A DNA stretch of 64,000 bases, taken from NCBI GenBank assembly GCA_025558095.1, contig JAIVFI010000024.1:372001-436000 (forward strand), read 5' to 3'. The DNA is from Hyaloraphidium curvatum (Eukaryota; Monoblepharomycota; Hyaloraphidiomycetes; Hyaloraphidiales; Hyaloraphidiaceae). The translations under genes were made by a program, and so were the position numbers. Below are positions 10,621 to 22,186 of this stretch, piece by piece; within the stretch, counting starts at the first letter, position 1; each line of letters begins with the position of its first letter. The notes under the pieces were generated by a model. The model had not been told where the DNA came from. It searched no databases and saw only the letters and a list, made by a program, of their open reading frames with translations.

Positions 10621-11739
10621 TCACGCCATCATCCATCCGGCACCGCCGGCAATGACCCAGAGCAGCCCTTGGACAGCCGTCTGTCGACCGGAGCTGGCTC
10701 GGGAGCCGGAAGGAGGGCTTGGCGTCGAGGAGTTCGGCGTCGCCGTCGACGACGTCGATGATGCTGTCGATCCGCTGGGCGACGGAGCGGCCGGAGGCGT
10801 CGAGGAGCGCGGCTTGTACTGGGGTGTGCCCGGCGCAGCGCCCATGCACTCCGCCAGGGTCACAAATCTGTATCCTTTGCTCCTGACGATGTCAATGAGA
10901 GATGAAGTGGCGCGCACTCGATCGGAGGTCAGGCTACACATTGAAAAGGATGGGGTGCGAAGCTCACCTGATTCGAGCTTGGTCTCGTGGAGCAGTATGA
11001 TTTGCCCCTCGAAGGCGTTTGCAGCGTCCGGAAGCTCGGTTTTAGCACGGTCCAAGATGGCCTGTGTGACGTTGGAGGCGTTTTTCGAATCGAAAGAGTC
11101 GTAACTCCACACAACTGAAAGGCAGATGAGCACACATCGCAGGCAAGGTCGCGGAAGTAGCTCACCGATCTTCTGTCCGAAGTTGCGAATGAGATCTCCG
11201 GTCCTTTTGTCGACCTCCCCAAACGGAGGCCGCAGAGCAACGGGCGCGACGCCGATCCTGCTCACGATCAGCTGCTCGTTACGAACGAGCTGGTCCATGA
11301 TGCCGCTGTCGTTGAGCGTAGGCAGCGACAGGTGATCCAATGTGTGGGAGCCGATCTGGATGGAGTTGATCGTGAGTTGAGGTCAGCGCGGGATCGACGA
11401 GATCGCACCAGGTGTCCGGCCCTGTACGCCTCTGCCATCGAGGCGCCGAAGTACTGGATCGACGTGCCGACGACGCTGCGGAGACGGATTGAACAGGAAG
11501 CACGCCGATCGCGGGACACCGGCTCACAAGAACGTCGCGGTCACATTCTTGGCGCGGAGAATGCTCAGAAGCTCGAGAGAGTACGGAGACGGACCGTCGT
11601 CGTACGTGAGCGCGACAGTCTTCGGGTCGACGCAAGCACGAAGATCGTAGACCCCGGTGGAGCCGAAGTACAGCGTCGCGTTCTGGGCGAGCGTGCTGGC
11701 CACGAGGCAGAGCAGGGCGAACAGCAGAAGGAAGGCCAT
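10621..11739 (-). CDS. chitin/polysaccharide deacetylase, probably GPI-anchored
   Basis: This is a carbohydrate esterase family 4 (NodB-type) enzyme that deacetylates chitin or a related glucosamine polymer at the cell surface. Exons are about 11739-11528, 11475-11409, 11355-11166, 11114-10968 and 10916-10621, giving 303 residues. An N-terminal signal peptide (MAFLLLFALLCLVASTLAQ) leads to motif 1 TYDDGPS near residue 45, motif 2 with the metal ligands in SHTLDH, motif 3 RPPFGEV, WSYDSFD and the late motif ILLHE. A Ser/Thr/Pro-rich stalk and a hydrophobic tail (AVQGLLWVIAGGAGWMM) suggest a GPI anchor. The last intron is the least certain: reading through its 51 nt also stays in frame. Confidence 0.88.
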
Positions 11740-12174
11740 GGTGGTGGATAGGCGTTGATCGGTCTCTGCCTCCGGTGAGCGCTGGGCCGCAGACGCGTCG
11801 CAATGCTGAGCGACTCGTGTCTTTGTAAGGCCGCGCTGCGCCTCGCGCAAGGCGCCGGAAAGGCGTCATGTTGCACGAATCGTCGGGGGCGTTGCCGTCG
11901 CTCGAAACGCCGGCTCAGCGCCGCAGCCGTTCAAGTTCTAAGGAAACCTGGAGTGGTACAGCTAATCTCGAAGCCTGTGCATCCGCTCCAATAAATGACG
12001 AGGTAACGTGTCTCCCAGCTCCGGACCCGGCGAGTCAGGCGCGGGTCAATCCCTCAGCCCGGTCCTGCGTTCGGTCGGTCGCTGCACTGCACGAGAAGAG
12101 GGCAGCGCCTCCCTGCCTCGAGAGATCGAATCACATAAAAGGCCACCGGGCGCTCTGCACACGACGTCGACCAG
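11740..12174. promoter_or_regulatory. divergent intergenic region between chitin deacetylase and HGD
   Basis: About 435 bp separate the two start codons, so both promoters must lie here. I see no further conserved coding region and no clear TATA box or tandem repeat. Confidence 0.5.
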
Positions 12175-14147
12175 ATGCCCAGAACTGTGCCAACTACCGT
12201 TAGGCCTGCCCCCGCCCCGGCCTCGTTGCCGCGCTCGCACCCGGCCATTCCGTCCAACGAGGGTGACCCGTACGAGTACCAGCCGGGATTTGGCAATGGT
12301 AAGCCGCTCAGCGTCGGCGATTGCGGTCACTGGCTTACCGCGTGCCTCTCCTTCCATCTCCTCGTCGTCTGTCTCCTATTCCCCCGGATGTGCCCTTGGC
12401 CAGACTTCTCCACCGAAGCGCTGCCGGGCGCCCTTCCCGTCGGGCAGAATCAACCCCAGCGATGTGCCTATGACCTCTACGCCGAGGTACGTTGAGCATA
12501 CTGGGGGTTCCTGCTCTCCGAAATCTGACGGTCAACTTCGGAACGAAGGGCATCACGGGGACCACGTTCACGACGCCGCGATCCCACGGCCTCGGCAACC
12601 AAAGGACCTGGCTCTACCGGATCCGGCCCACCATCGCGCTGACGTCGCGATTCCAACCGTACCACGGCAACAAGTTCATTACAAGCGATTTCGTTCCGCG
12701 TCAGTACCTGCACCCGTCGCAGGGGCTGCCTTCGATTGCTTCGGCCCCGCAATCTGGCCACGCGATCGCCCACAACCCCACGGCCGGCGAACTTTCGGCG
12801 TCCGGCGGGGCTGTCACCAACGGGCCGCTGGCGACACCGGTTCCGAACGTGCTCCAGTGGAACCCCCTGCGGATCCCTTCCCCTGACGAGGTCAAGCTTG
12901 ATTTCGTAGATGGAATCCGCACCATGGCCGGATGCGGCAGCGTCATGATGAGGGACGGCTTGGCCTACCACCTGTGAGTATCTTCGTTCCCTGTCCTTTC
13001 TGCGCCCTTTTCCGACACTCGATCCAGCTATGTGGCCAACACAAGCATGGAGAAGCGAGCGTTCTACAATGCCGACGGTGGAATGTGCATTTGTGGGTAT
13101 TGCCGGGGGCGGAACTTGGCCCGCCTTCCAATTTTGCACCTCCCCCTCCCCCTCAGTTCCGCAAACCGGCGTTCTCGACGTGTGGACCGAGATGGGGCGG
13201 CTTTCTGTGGCGCCCAACGAGCTCCTCGTGATCCCGAGGGGCATCCGATTCTCGGTCGCCGTTTCCGAGCCTTCGCGCGGCTTCATTTGCGAGGTCTTCA
13301 ACGCCTCGCACTTCCAGCTTCCTGACCTCGGCCCTATCGGTTCTAACGGTCTCGCGAACCCTCGCGATTTCCTGGCGCCTGTCGCCGCCTTCCTCGACGT
13401 GGACGAGCCCTGGGAGGTCGTGGGAAAGTACATGGGAAACTTGTTCCGTTATGGAATGGACCACGCGCCCTTCGATGTCGTCGGATGGCACGGAAACTAC
13501 TATCCGTATAAGGCTAGTGTGCTTTGGGGCTGTTTCCGACATTCTGGACTCACTCGTCCATCATTTGTCCCCCTCACACAGTACGACATCGCGCGCTTCT
13601 CCACCCTGGGATCAATCAGCTTCGATCACACCGATCCCTCGCTCTTTACGATCCTTACCGTGCCAGGCTCGGTGCCGTGAGTGAGCGGATCGCGAAACTT
13701 TGAAGCCGCGGCTGATCGGGCTCGTCCAGCGGCGCGGCCGTGGTGGACATACTTACCGTCAACCCGCCTCGTTGGTCATCCTTCATGCATTCTTACGTCG
13801 TTCCATACTTCCACCGCAACTGCGCATCGGAGTTCTTGATGCAGATCAAGGGTCAGCCGTCGCCCAAGGCGGAGCTAAGCGACGGGTCGGTGCTTTTCGT
13901 GCCCACGCACACCCCGCACGGCGCTCCTCGATCGCAGTTCGAGAGGGCGACCTTCGGGAAGCCGGTCGACAAGCCTTTCCGCCTCGGTGATGGGCAGCTC
14001 CTGCTAATGTGGGAATCGACGTACCAGATCGTTCCGACCCGGTGGTGGGTCGAGGGCAGCGGGGCCCTGGTCACAGACGCGGACTGGCAGGAAAATATCG
14101 GTCGATCACTGAAGAAGTACTTCAACGGCGGGCAGGCGAAGCTTTGA
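12175..14147 (+). CDS. HGD: homogentisate 1,2-dioxygenase
   Basis: HGD is the iron enzyme that opens the homogentisate ring to maleylacetoacetate in phenylalanine and tyrosine breakdown. Seven exons (about 12175-12298, 12404-12486, 12549-12973, 13028-13092, 13157-13512, 13582-13676, 13730-14147) close in frame to 521 residues. Family motifs appear in order: [36 protein letters not shown]-type [56 protein letters not shown] (His and Glu iron ligands by family) and PTHTPHG (third ligand). The intron at 13513-13581 starts with GC rather than GT; only that boundary restores YPYKYDIARF (see findings). No other tyrosine-degradation gene is adjacent. Confidence 0.95.
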
Positions 14148-14433
14148 ACGTGCGGGCAACATTTCGAGTGTGGGGGGAGCCGACCCCATCTTGAGGACTG
14201 CAACGGCAAGAGGGTGCAAACGGGACGTGAATAGCACCAAATTCGTGTTGTATTGAGTTGTAGCACCTTTGATCATCGTTCCGGTGCCGAAAGACGAAGC
14301 GAGGAATGACGCGAAGCCCCAGCGCGCACAGCGGCGGCGCCGGACGGTTCGGCTGTCGCTCCACAACAAGTGCTGCATCGCCCTCCACTGGCCGCAGAAC
14401 GCTCATCCTCGATCTCGAAACGCATTTCCAGTC

Positions 14434-14886
14434 ATGACGCTGAAGATCCGGAGGCCGACGCAGGTCAAGAGGCTGCGGGCGCCCATCGTCCTGCGGCCCG
14501 GCGGCGCTGCCAAGGCGGCTGGCCCCTGCCGCGACGAACTCACCGCCCTGCTCAACTGCTGGCGCAATTTCGGCGTCGATAGCGATTCCTGCTGGGACAA
14601 AGCGAGGCTGATGACGGAATGCGCCGAAATGGCTGTGGGTTCCGTGTTTGACGCGACGCGTCTTTGTTCTCATCCCGAGTGCCATCCCGTCGCATTGTGC
14701 TCTGTTCACGGCCTAAAATCTCCTATCTGACGATTGCACCGGCGATTGGACGCTGCCATCGCCGCCCTGTGCCCTTCGGTTTCGTGTGCCGGCCCTCTGC
14801 AGCGCCTGGCGAAGAAGGAGGACACTTCCGGGGAAATCAATCACTGGTTGCGCGAGCTACCGCGCGGCAGGAACTCTATAGTGTGA
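14434..14886 (+). CDS. mitochondrial small ribosomal subunit protein mS37 (MRP10/CHCHD1)
   Basis: This is a 94-residue protein from exons 14434-14634 and 14803-14886 (a 168-nt intron, long for this window). It has a twin CX9C motif: CRDELTALLNC and CWDKARLMTEC, the CHCH fold oxidised by Mia40 in the intermembrane space. The basic N-terminus (TLKIRRPTQVKRLR) and the C-terminal SGEINHWLREL match mitoribosomal Mrp10, which has a comparable end before its tail. It is probably a component of the mitoribosome small subunit. Without the second exon the ORF would run into unrelated sequence, so the splice is well supported. Confidence 0.82.
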
Positions 14887-15291
14887 GCTCATGTCCTGCC
14901 CATGCTATTCTGTCGGAGCCTGGAGGAGCTCTCTGTGCCGGACCAGCAGAAGGGCGTATGACTTTCGCGGAGTTGTTTCTGGACAATCGCGGACCCTTTG
15001 TCAATTGCCGCGTGTATGGCCTATACCCGAAACGATGAATTCATCGTGTTCTCCTTGATGTGTGCAGTGGTCGCGGAGTTTTTGGTTCGCTCGCGGTCAC
15101 CGCGACGCCGCCAATCCCACGTCAAATTTCTCCGACGAATGGTTTACTATAGCCTGCCGTGGAAGTGGGTGGGTAGAATTGGAAGCTCGAAAGACGAAGC
15201 CACCGGAAAAAGCCGGTTGCAACTGCCAGCTAGCAAACAAAGAGAGACTACACGGTACCGATCAAGAGGTAGAGCTATCGACTTCTGGAAA
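14887..15291. other. convergent intergenic region
   Basis: About 405 bp between the stops of mS37 (+) and the repeat protein (-). It should contain both 3' UTRs. I see no conserved ORF or obvious repeat. Confidence 0.4.
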
Positions 15292-16227
15292 TTACTCATC
15301 GCCAGATCCGCCGCGACCTCCGGAGGCGCGACCGCCTTTCTCTCCGCCCTCCTGGGCGGCAGTCTTGCTGGAGTCTGTTGGGCGGTCCCGATCTTGAGCT
15401 CACGTCCAGGCAACGAAGACGGCAACTGACCTTCCTTGGACTGGATCTTCGACGAGTGGTGCGAACCGTGAGCCAGTTTCTCGGTGTTACGGGCGTGGGC
15501 CCCGGATTCCTGTCCAGCCGGAACGGAATGCATCGTCAGAGAAGATCGTTTACGCTTTGCAGCATCGCTGACCTGGCCCTTGACGCGCTTGTCGGGCGTC
15601 CCGTCTTCCTTCATGCCGCCGTGCTCAGTCGGCTTGTACTTCTCGCTGCTGCCGCCCTTCTCGCCGCCGACCTGAGCCCCGCTCTTGCTCGGGTCTGTGT
15701 GCACGAATGCTAAGCGACAGAGGCGATCACGCACGGAAACGTCGGATACTGACCCTCCTTGGACTGAACTTTCGACGAGTGGTGGGAGCCGTGAGCTAGC
15801 TCCTCGGCGTTAGCAGCGTGGGCCTCGGATTCCTGCCGAAGACGGATGCGAAATGCAACGTCAAGTAGAGATCGCCAATGCTACGCTGCGTCGTTGACCT
15901 GGCCCTTGACGCGCTTGTCGGGCGTCCCGTCCTCCTTCAGTCCCCCGTGCTCGGTGGGCTTCTGTTGAGATCGAGTCCCGGATCCACGGCCGTCGGCGAA
16001 GCGGAGGAAGGACAGGGCGTTCAGCGGAGGCACACCAGCTCCGAAAGGCAGCATACTTACGTACTTCTCCTGACCCTGCTGGGACCTGGGTTCGGCGATG
16101 CGAATTCGTAGGCGGATTCGGCAGCGGTGTGCGTCGGGGCGGGTGGAAGGCGGGTCAGGGTGACTCCGTGCGCGCCGACGTTGCCATACGCCGCCGCCCT
16201 TGCGGCGTCCACGAAAACCCACGACAT
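15292..16227 (-). CDS. small hydrophilic protein with duplicated PTEHGG-KEDGTPDKRVKG unit
   Basis: Five downstream exons are clear: about 15961-15899, 15832-15754, 15694-15573, 15509-15431 and 15374-15292. They encode KPTEHGGLKEDGTPDKRVKGQ, then ESEAHAANAEELAHGSHHSS.., then a second copy KPTEHGGMKEDGTPDKRVKGQ and ESGAHARNTEKLAHGSHHSS.., ending in a Gly/Arg-rich tail. Matching exons have the same phases and similar intron sequence (GTCAGT, GTCARC), so the exon set was duplicated in tandem. The protein is very hydrophilic and Gly/Lys/His-rich, like small stress or desiccation proteins; that role is inference. An exon ending GQEKY at 16062 is likely, but the first exon and the ATG near 16227 are tentative. 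Confidence 0.65.
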
Positions 16228-16697
16228 CGTGTTTTCGAGAGCGATATAGCGACGCAGCGGGAGCGCGGTGGTTGCGAATGAAACGGGTGATTGGAGCGCG
16301 TGATGGACCGCCAGCTGTCGCCCCTTTTATACCCGCCACGTCATGCCGGACACATCATCGATTGCAGAGCCGTTGCCGAGCGAAGCCAGCACATGCTACA
16401 GCTTGATTCAGGTGTAGATTACCATGCCTTGCTTTTGGCCCACTTCTCTTCGCTCACTGACCTCTGGAGCTGTGACTGGACGACCACCGCCCTCCCTCCA
16501 GAAACGCCTGCTCATCACTTCGTCTAGCTTTACTTATTATGTTTTCATCGCTTTTACAATAGCATCATGTTTGCGCGCTTGTGGGAGAGGGGAAGGATAT
16601 TTGTTCTTCCCACCAGCGCCGGCGCTGTCAAGTCGGAGTTCCGAATCCTGAAACAGCTCCGGCAGGAGGGGACGACTTCTGGCACCCCTGGTTGTTC
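16228..16697. promoter_or_regulatory. divergent intergenic region
   Basis: About 470 bp between the tentative start of the repeat protein (-) and the large unknown gene (+). It must hold both promoters, and perhaps an unrecognised first exon of the plus-strand gene. No repeat or conserved ORF was seen. Confidence 0.4.
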
Positions 16698-19600
16698 ATG
16701 CAGCCTCGAACGGCCAAAAGGAACGTTCCTGCGGCGGCGCCAGAGGTCGTTTGCCATTCGTACGCGTATTCGGCTCTCCGCGATGCGCTTGGAATCGCGC
16801 CAGCGTCTCCGCTCCGTGCGCCGGCGAGCTGGACGGATCTCGGGCCAGAAAGTCTGTTCCGGCTGGACGTAAGCAGTCAATGGACCTCCGCCCAGACCAT
16901 TGTGGATCCCGAGCCGGCCTGGGCACCGGGCTCGCCGTGGGACAGCCAAACCCGGAAGCGCGCCCAGGAGCGCGCTGCTGCCGAGGCCGATACCGCGGGC
17001 AAAGACTTCCTCGCGTCCTTCAAGGAAAGAACGCTGGAAGTCCCCAAGGATGGGGATTTGTTCGACAATCTGTCCAGACTCTTCGGGCGGTTCGACACCG
17101 TCATGGGCATGCACGACCCAACCAAGGGTCGCGAGCCTACTCCTGAAAGGCTCTATCTCCCGACCGTTCGACGGCAGCCCGAGAGCCCCAATTCGCCCGC
17201 AGAGAACATCCTGCTTCACCGGACTCGGAACGCGGACCGCTCTCTATCGGTTCCCAGTGTAGCGGCAACGCACGCTCGTGAGCCGGTGCAGAAAGGGCTC
17301 TCCCGTCGGGATCAGCTGAGATACGCAGATTGGATGTTGTTCGAAACACGACCGAGGCAAGCTGCCTCCGCGGTGCCAGTGGCCAGTCCTTGGCTCGTTC
17401 TTGGAAGCGACTTCGCTCGCGAGCCGAAAAGGCGGAAGGTCGATTTCGATACCCTTCCAAAACGACCTGCACCGAGCAAAGGACCTGCGGCGAAAGATGC
17501 GCCCAAGAAAGCTGTGCCAGTTGCGCGCGAGGCTTCTATCCCGCAGAAGAAGGCAAAGATTGCTGAGCCAACCCCACTTCTATCTGAAGGCGGAACATTG
17601 CCCGTCGAGCCCAAGAAAGAGGGCAGCCCGAACTTGTTACCAAAATCCGCGGAGGTGAACGCTCGGACTACTGAGTCGTCTCCGCCGACTGCGCAAGTTC
17701 CGAAGCCGCAAGTAGCCACGCCGTCGGGACGTGGGAAGCTGTACGGCAACACCAAAATTGGCGCGCCGATCGTAAATCCGGCTGAGAAAGGAACACCGGA
17801 AGAGAATCCTTTCGTCGCCGCGATGGTGCAGCGAGCAGCGCGCAAGGAAACGATCACGAAGGCTCCCAAGGTCGTACAGCCTGCGTCGCAACCTGCCGCC
17901 AACGCCTTTTCGCTCGCTTCCTTGGGGGCGCAGGTCGTGGACGTTGTGCGCCAGCGGCGTGCCCGTTCGGCAGAAGGTGCACGGGAAAGCCGCTTGCCCT
18001 CCGACGAGATCGCTCGACAAGTTCCTGAAGGATTCCATTCGAAGAACGTGGATTACCGCAAGGACGCGGGATCGGCTTCGATCACTCTGGTCATCCCTCC
18101 CGAGAACGAGATTCCCCGATCTCTGCGGGCGTCGCCTCTCACTCCTTCGCCGGCGTCCACCGTTTCGGACACAACCGCGGTCAACAATCCTTCTCCACTG
18201 GACACCGAGCAGCCACCAAAAAGTGATCGCGCTCCGATTTCTTCCCAGGCCCCCGAGCCGTCGCAAGCCGAAAAACCAGCCACAGGTGCCGCCACCGCGC
18301 CAGCTCCTGCTGCTGGCACCGATGATCTTCGCAGCTTGTTGCCTTCTCTGGGGCGTCGAAGATCACGTTCGGTCTCGCTCGGGACGGATCCTGCACCTGC
18401 CAAGGTCGGCGGCCTTGCTGCCTCGTCATTGGTCATCCCCGCGCCTCAACCAGCAAGCAGCCTTCCACGGCCGGCATCTCAAGGCGTCACAAAGCTTGCA
18501 AAGCCGATCTTTGGCCAGCGAGCTCTGGCAGAAAGGGACGAAGAGGAGACGGGAGAAGTTCCTCCGACGCCAGAGCTGAACAGTTACCTGCCGGACTCCC
18601 TGCGAACGAAAACGCCGTCTCCTGCTCCTTCTGGTTCTCCTGCGCAGGCATTGGTGCCCTCGGGGGCGAATGCTTTAGTTGTGGAACGGGGCATCCGGGT
18701 GGACCAGCCCGTTCCAGCGGTTTCGGAGCCCGAAAGCCGCGGAGAGGACGGCGTGGGCTTCTTTGACCGTTGGCGTGGCGGACGGTCGGCGGCTTCCTCG
18801 GCATACTCCCTCAGCCCCGAAGGAAAGAAGGGCAAGGGCAACTTCATCGGCACGCTGTTTGGTCTGCGCAAGAAGCCGGACGACGCAGCGGACTCGCTGG
18901 ATGCGTCGCTCGGCTCCGTGGATTCGGATCGGAGTTTGGCGTCGTTGAACGCTGCCAAACTTTCCGCGAAGGGACAAAAGGCTTCGGAGGCAAAGGCGCC
19001 CGAATCGTTGGAGGGGTTGCCGTTCGATCCGCTTAATGCGCGCGGGGTTGCATGTCTTTCAGATGGCATAGCGTGCACCGTAAGGATTGACGAGGCCGCC
19101 AGCACTCTAAACCTGGTTTCGACGGGACCCAAGAAACGTGGGTGCAGACTCCATCCAGACGTCCGCCACTTTCGCTCACGCGGACCTTGCAGCCGACCTC
19201 GCCCGCCACCTTCCCATCAGCACGAGGCGTCTGATCCGCGCCGTGGTCGTCCACCGCACCGTCGTCAAGATCTACGCGCAGCTCGCAAGCGAGGTCGGCA
19301 AGCTCAAGTTCGACCTCGGGACGGCGGCGCGGGCGGCGGGGTTTGCCGAGGGCGTCAACGGCTTCCTTTGCCGCGAGTCCTCCAGTGTCGCGCGGAGCGT
19401 CTGGGTGCTCGTGGGCGAGAAGGGCGGGGCGGCGGAGAAGATCGTCGCGGATGGGATGAAGGAGACGTGGGACTGCGCGGGCGTGGAGGTCAAGATCGTC
19501 GGTGCGTGTCACGATCTTTCCGCTTGGCGCCGCTCGGGACTCACCTGCGAAAACGCAGGATCTCTGGACAAGCTCCCCGGCCCCGGATCCAGGCTCGACG

Positions 19601-19785
19601 TGCTCCTGTGCATGACGGACGAGATGACGATGCTCCATGTGCTCCGGCGGTACGGGGGCGGCGACCCGTCCGCGGTCGCCTACGACAAGATCGAAGCCAC
19701 TGAACCGACCGAGGTGGCTATCAAGGTGCTCCGCGACCGTCCGAAATGCGCCACCTGGTTGCTCGACTACGAGTACCCGAGATAG
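16698..19785 (+). CDS. large, mostly disordered protein with a folded C-terminal region, function unknown
   Basis: The first exon is one open frame from 16698 (first in-frame ATG, MQPRTAKRN) to 19137. Two small exons follow (19193-19501, 19559-19785), giving about 991 residues. An earlier exon cannot be excluded because the frame is open up to about 16581. Residues 1-200 look partly structured (WTDLGPESLFRLD, GDLFDNLSRLFGRFDTVMG). Residues about 240-700 are Pro/Ala/Ser-rich with a bipartite basic stretch (EPKRRKVDF) that could be a nuclear signal. The last 200 residues look folded: VKIYAQLASEVGKLKFDLGT, VARSVWVLVGEKG, RLDVLLCMTDEMTMLHVLRR. I do not recognise this domain. Splicing is supported because both exon joins keep a hydrophobic, well-composed frame. 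Confidence 0.65.
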
Positions 19786-19867
19786 GGAAGGAGAGTCGCT
19801 CATTACTGTATGCTAACACTTAGGGGTATGAATCCGCTTCCAACCGACCGCGGATGCGCAAATGAGG

Positions 19868-22186
19868 TCAAAAGTCGTCCAGCTCCCTGCTCCCGCTCCA
19901 CAGCGTCGAATCGCTCCGCAGCGCGGCCATCTTGCGCCCCAGCCCCGCGAACGCCTCCGCCTCGTCGGTGCGTATCTCGCGGTCCCCGACCCCCCTCCCG
20001 AACCCGAGCCCCCCGAGCCGCGCCGGCGTGGCCCCGGCGAACGGGTTCGTCGGCGTGCCCGCGGGCTCGGAGCTCGCCGCGGATCCGAGCGGCGACCCCT
20101 CGTCCTCGTCGTCGAACCGCCGGCCGAGCAGGCCGTGCGCGGGGGTGCCGCCCCGCCGGCCGGCGGCCACCGTGAGCCGGTCCATGCTGTGCTCGATCCC
20201 CTCGGGGTCGGCGATCGCGGGGCCGGGGGTACCGTAGTGCGAGCCCGGGGGGCTAACAGCCTCCCCGGCCTCCGTGGCCGCCTCCTCGGCGTCAGCGTCG
20301 GGTGTGGCGTTGGCCTCGCCGTCCACGGGGAAGCCGACGCACCACCGCCCGCCCTTTTCGCCGGGGCCGGGGTTCTCCCACACGGCGATGCCGCCGCCGG
20401 CGCCGTTCCAGCGCACGCCGCGCACGCGGAAGCCCTCGGGGCCGGCGGGGATCTCCCAGGATTCGGGGCCGAAGCGGGGGTCCCAGGTGTAGAGCGCCGT
20501 GTTCGAGGTCGAGGCCCATGCGAGGGCCGTGGGCGGGTTGGGGCTGAAATGCGGGCGAACCGGGGCGCTGCGGCATTGCAGGACGCTGTGCAGCGTCAGG
20601 GTCGGGACGTGGTGGATGAGGAGGGTGCACGGCGTCGTCTCTGGACGGAGGGCCGCGCTTCAGCAATCAGATGCATGGCGGTCGAAGCGGGCTCAAACCA
20701 TTCCGGGTCACGATCCATTCGCCGTCGCAGCTCCATTCGAGCACGCTGATGCCCGTCTTGGGCAGGCCGATCGGCCCCTTGTCGCCCTTGTCCTGGGCCG
20801 GCAGGGCGGCCGAGACGACGCCAGGGTCGCCGCGCTGTATCGGGATCGGGAACGGCCGCGCGGCCACCTTCTCGACTGGAAGGAAAACGATGGAACGGAT
20901 CAGTGCAAGGAAGGGAGGGCGCATGCCGAGGAAGGACCCACATCTCGCCCTCCCGCCCTTGCCGTCCACCTCCTTCCAGCACTCGACGTCCGCCGTCTCC
21001 ACGGCACCGATCTCGCCGCACCACCCCGCCACGTTCCTCCACCCCCAGCTGTCGACGATCCTCACCCTCCCGTCGAACCCGCCGAGGGCGAGGTACCTCC
21101 CCGCCCGCTCCCACCGCAGCGCGCGCACCCCCAGGGGCAGGTCGCTCGGATGGCGCGGCGGGGAGTAGGACCACACGCAGCGGCCGTCCGGGGTGTAGGC
21201 GTGCACGGCGTACGAGAGCGGCGAGTCGTGGGCGAGGACGAAGCGCCCGTCGGGGGACCACTGCGCGTCGTGGGCGTCGTGCAGGGGGTGCAGCATGCCC
21301 GATCCGGGGCCGGGGGAGGCCGAGGTCGAGGGGCCGAGGAGGTCGAAGCGGTGGATCGGGCGCAGGGGGAAGGGGTCCTCGGGGGCGGGGGCCGAGGTGG
21401 GGGCCACCGACATGGAGCCGCGGGCGCCGGTGCGGGAGGAGCGGACCGAGGCGGCGCGGGAGTCGCGGCCGGCGGGGGCGGATTCGGAGGAGTAGATGGC
21501 GACGGTGTCCTTGCAGTCGCGGCGCTCGAGCACCAGGGCGCGCGTGGGCACGAGGGGGTGGAACGAGACGCCGCGCTCGGGGCCGTGCTTGGGGTTTGCG
21601 AGGTACGCCGTTGACAAAGTGGTCAGCGAGTGCACGGCCAGCCGGAGCTTTTCCCGGAGGGGTGAGCTGAGGAAGTCCCATTGCTGCGGGCAACCCACGT
21701 TGAAGTCCTCCCAGCACCACACGCTCTCGCCGTCGCCGCCCCAGCGCACGCCGACGATCGGCGCGCCGTTGTCGATCCTGCACTCCCAGCCGTTGTCAGC
21801 GACGTTGCCGACGCCGTCCAGCAGAGCGGCCTCGAGGTCCTCGTCCGCGCACACCACGCGCACGTCGCCCGCGCGGAAGTTTGCGGCCAGCAGCAGGTCG
21901 CCCGCGGGCGCGAAGGCGAGCGCGTCGACGGCCTTCCAGCCGGGCTCCCACACGCGCACGATGCTCAGCGAGTCGGCGTCGCGGAGCACCACGCGGCCGC
22001 CGACGGCGTGCGCCAACAGCCGCCCGTGCGGCGCAAAGTGCAGCGGCGCGCCCGCCGCCGCCGCAGACAGCCGGTACACCTAAAACGGAGGGCGCACGTG
22101 AGGGGGCAGGGGGAGCGGGGCAGGGGGGACGGTCAGCAGGGCACGGCAGGGACCGCCGTCCACCCGCCCACCTCGGAAAAGTCCAT
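19868..22186 (-). CDS. WRAP73: WD-repeat protein WRAP73 (WDR8)
   Basis: WRAP73 works at microtubule organising centres (with SSX2IP at centrosomes; its fission-yeast relative is at the spindle pole body). Exons are 22186-22172 (15 nt, MDFSE), 22079-20942, 20875-20699 and 20640-19868, giving 700 residues. The joined start MDFSEVYRLS and the following RLLAHAVGGRVVLRDADSL match the family N-terminus. WD-type blades follow, including YLALGGFDGRVRIVDSW and ISVLEWSCDGEWIVTRN, and ALAWASTSNTALYTWDP after the last intron. Long Ser/Pro/Gly-rich inserts sit between blades (about 220-270) and at the C-terminus. The 15-nt first exon is supported by the family start and by a good GTGGGC..TTTTAG intron. 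Confidence 0.88.

Noticed and set aside
10917-10967. Treating the last chitin deacetylase intron as coding sequence
   Set aside because: Both readings stay in frame. I preferred the 51-nt intron because its size fits the others and SVRATSSLIDIV resembles the family, but the acceptor (CGAG) is weak, so this remains open.
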